From the NCBI GenBank assembly GCA_046545575.1, contig JBKGZM010000032.1, positions 1 through 21,069 of the forward strand: DNA of 21,069 nt, in the 5' to 3' direction. The translations under genes were made by a program, and so were the position numbers. This document shows positions 20,732 to 21,069 of this stretch, piece after piece. Under the pieces are notes generated by a model. It had not been told where the DNA came from. It ran no database searches and saw nothing but the letters and a program-made list of their open reading frames with translations. The number at the start of each line of letters is the position of its first letter. Within the stretch, counting starts at the first letter, position 1. Source of the stretch: JAGXOF01 sp046545575. Its GTDB lineage: Bacteria; Chloroflexota; Dehalococcoidia; SZUA-161; SpSt-899.

Positions 20732-21069
20732 ATGGGAAGGATGGAAGGTAAAGTAGCTATTGTGACTGGTGGCGCGTTGGGTATTGGTCGGGCCACCTCT
20801 CTACTTTTGGCAAAGGAAGGCGCAAAAGTCGCAGTGGCTGATATTTCCGATAGTGCAGGAAACGAGGTTGTTTCAGAGATCCAGGGTAACGGCGGTGTGG
20901 CTCAGTACTGGCATATCGATGTTACTGATGAAGAAGAGGTGCAGCAAGCCTTTTCCGACGTTCATAAGGAATTTGGGAGAATCGATGTCCTCGTCAACAA
21001 TGCAGGGATTCACGGCGTGAACAGGCCAACCCATGAGGTGACTGAAGAGGAATGGGACGAGGTTATGGA
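20732..21069 (+). CDS. short-chain dehydrogenase/reductase, partial (runs off the window)
   Basis: The reading frame is open from ATG 20732 to the end of the window, giving about 112 residues. The start MGRMEGKVAIVTGGALGIG contains the SDR cofactor motif TGGALGIG (residues 12-19). DVTDEEEV follows at the usual adenine-side Asp position, then VLVNNAG with NNAG at 89-92. The catalytic Ser-Tyr-Lys region lies beyond the window. Asp at the end of the second strand (VAVADIS) suggests NAD(H) preference, a family rule of thumb. AAGGAGG at 20721-20727 serves the start; the second Met at 20741 is an alternative but is poorly spaced. It is 29 bp after the IlvD-like gene and so probably in the same operon. 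It is not a close copy of the SDR at 15304. Confidence 0.9.
   Translation, partial: MGRMEGKVAIVTGGALGIGRATSLLLAKEGAKVAVADISDSAGNEVVSEIQGNGGVAQYWHIDVTDEEEVQQAFSDVHKEFGRIDVLVNNAGIHGVNRPTHEVTEEEWDEVM

Noticed and set aside
1..21069. CRISPR arrays, insertion sequences, tRNA or rRNA genes, prophage or defence genes.
   Set aside because: No regularly spaced repeats, transposase-like frames, tRNA cloverleaf or rRNA signature was noticed on reading the window. The duplication is of transporter genes, without mobile-element ends.

Overview
The window looks like bacterial chromosomal DNA from a strict anaerobe. The evidence is an aldehyde:ferredoxin oxidoreductase, a corrinoid methyl-carrier protein, a UroD-family methyltransferase-like protein and lipoprotein-anchored solute-binding proteins. 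The gene style (lipoproteins with Thr/Glu/Pro-rich linkers, liv-type transporters beside corrinoid genes, AMP-forming CoA ligases and SDRs) fits an uncultured Dehalococcoidia-like Chloroflexota member best. A syntrophic or sulfate-reducing Desulfobacterota-like organism is also possible. No rRNA or other phylogenetic marker is present, so this assignment is inference.

Layout. (1) 62-5981: an exported tandem-rhodanese lipoprotein, then a complete branched-chain-amino-acid-type (HAAT) ABC transporter: binding lipoprotein, LivH, LivM, LivG, LivF. (2) 5982-6457: a 476-bp spacer holding a broken 24-codon copy of the start of a corrinoid-protein gene, a candidate promoter and a long leader. (3) 6458-13272: a second complete transporter with the same gene order and nearly the same spacings, continuing into an intact corrinoid protein and a UroD-family protein. 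(4) 13380-16074: an aldehyde:ferredoxin oxidoreductase with its own candidate promoter, then an SDR, closed by a strong bidirectional terminator at 16121-16158. (5) 16190-17035, minus strand: a leaderless paralogue of the first rhodanese. (6) 17132-18773: an AMP-forming acyl-CoA synthetase behind a perfect-consensus promoter. (7) 18945-21069: an IlvD/Edd-family dehydratase and the start of a second SDR, which runs off the window.

How it may work together (inference). The two transporters would import a small carboxylate, amino acid or related solute. The linked corrinoid and UroD-type proteins suggest that this solute, or a derivative, is a methyl donor or acceptor. The AOR, SDRs, CoA ligase and IlvD-like dehydratase would process the carbon skeleton through aldehyde, hydroxy-acid and acyl-CoA stages.

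The strongest sequence-level discoveries concern the duplicated block. Each copy has a large stem-loop between the binding-protein gene and livH, and the stems differ between copies by compensatory base-pair changes. The first copy also ends in a truncated relic of the corrinoid gene that is intact after the second copy. The ancestral unit was therefore probably transporter plus methyl-carrier protein.
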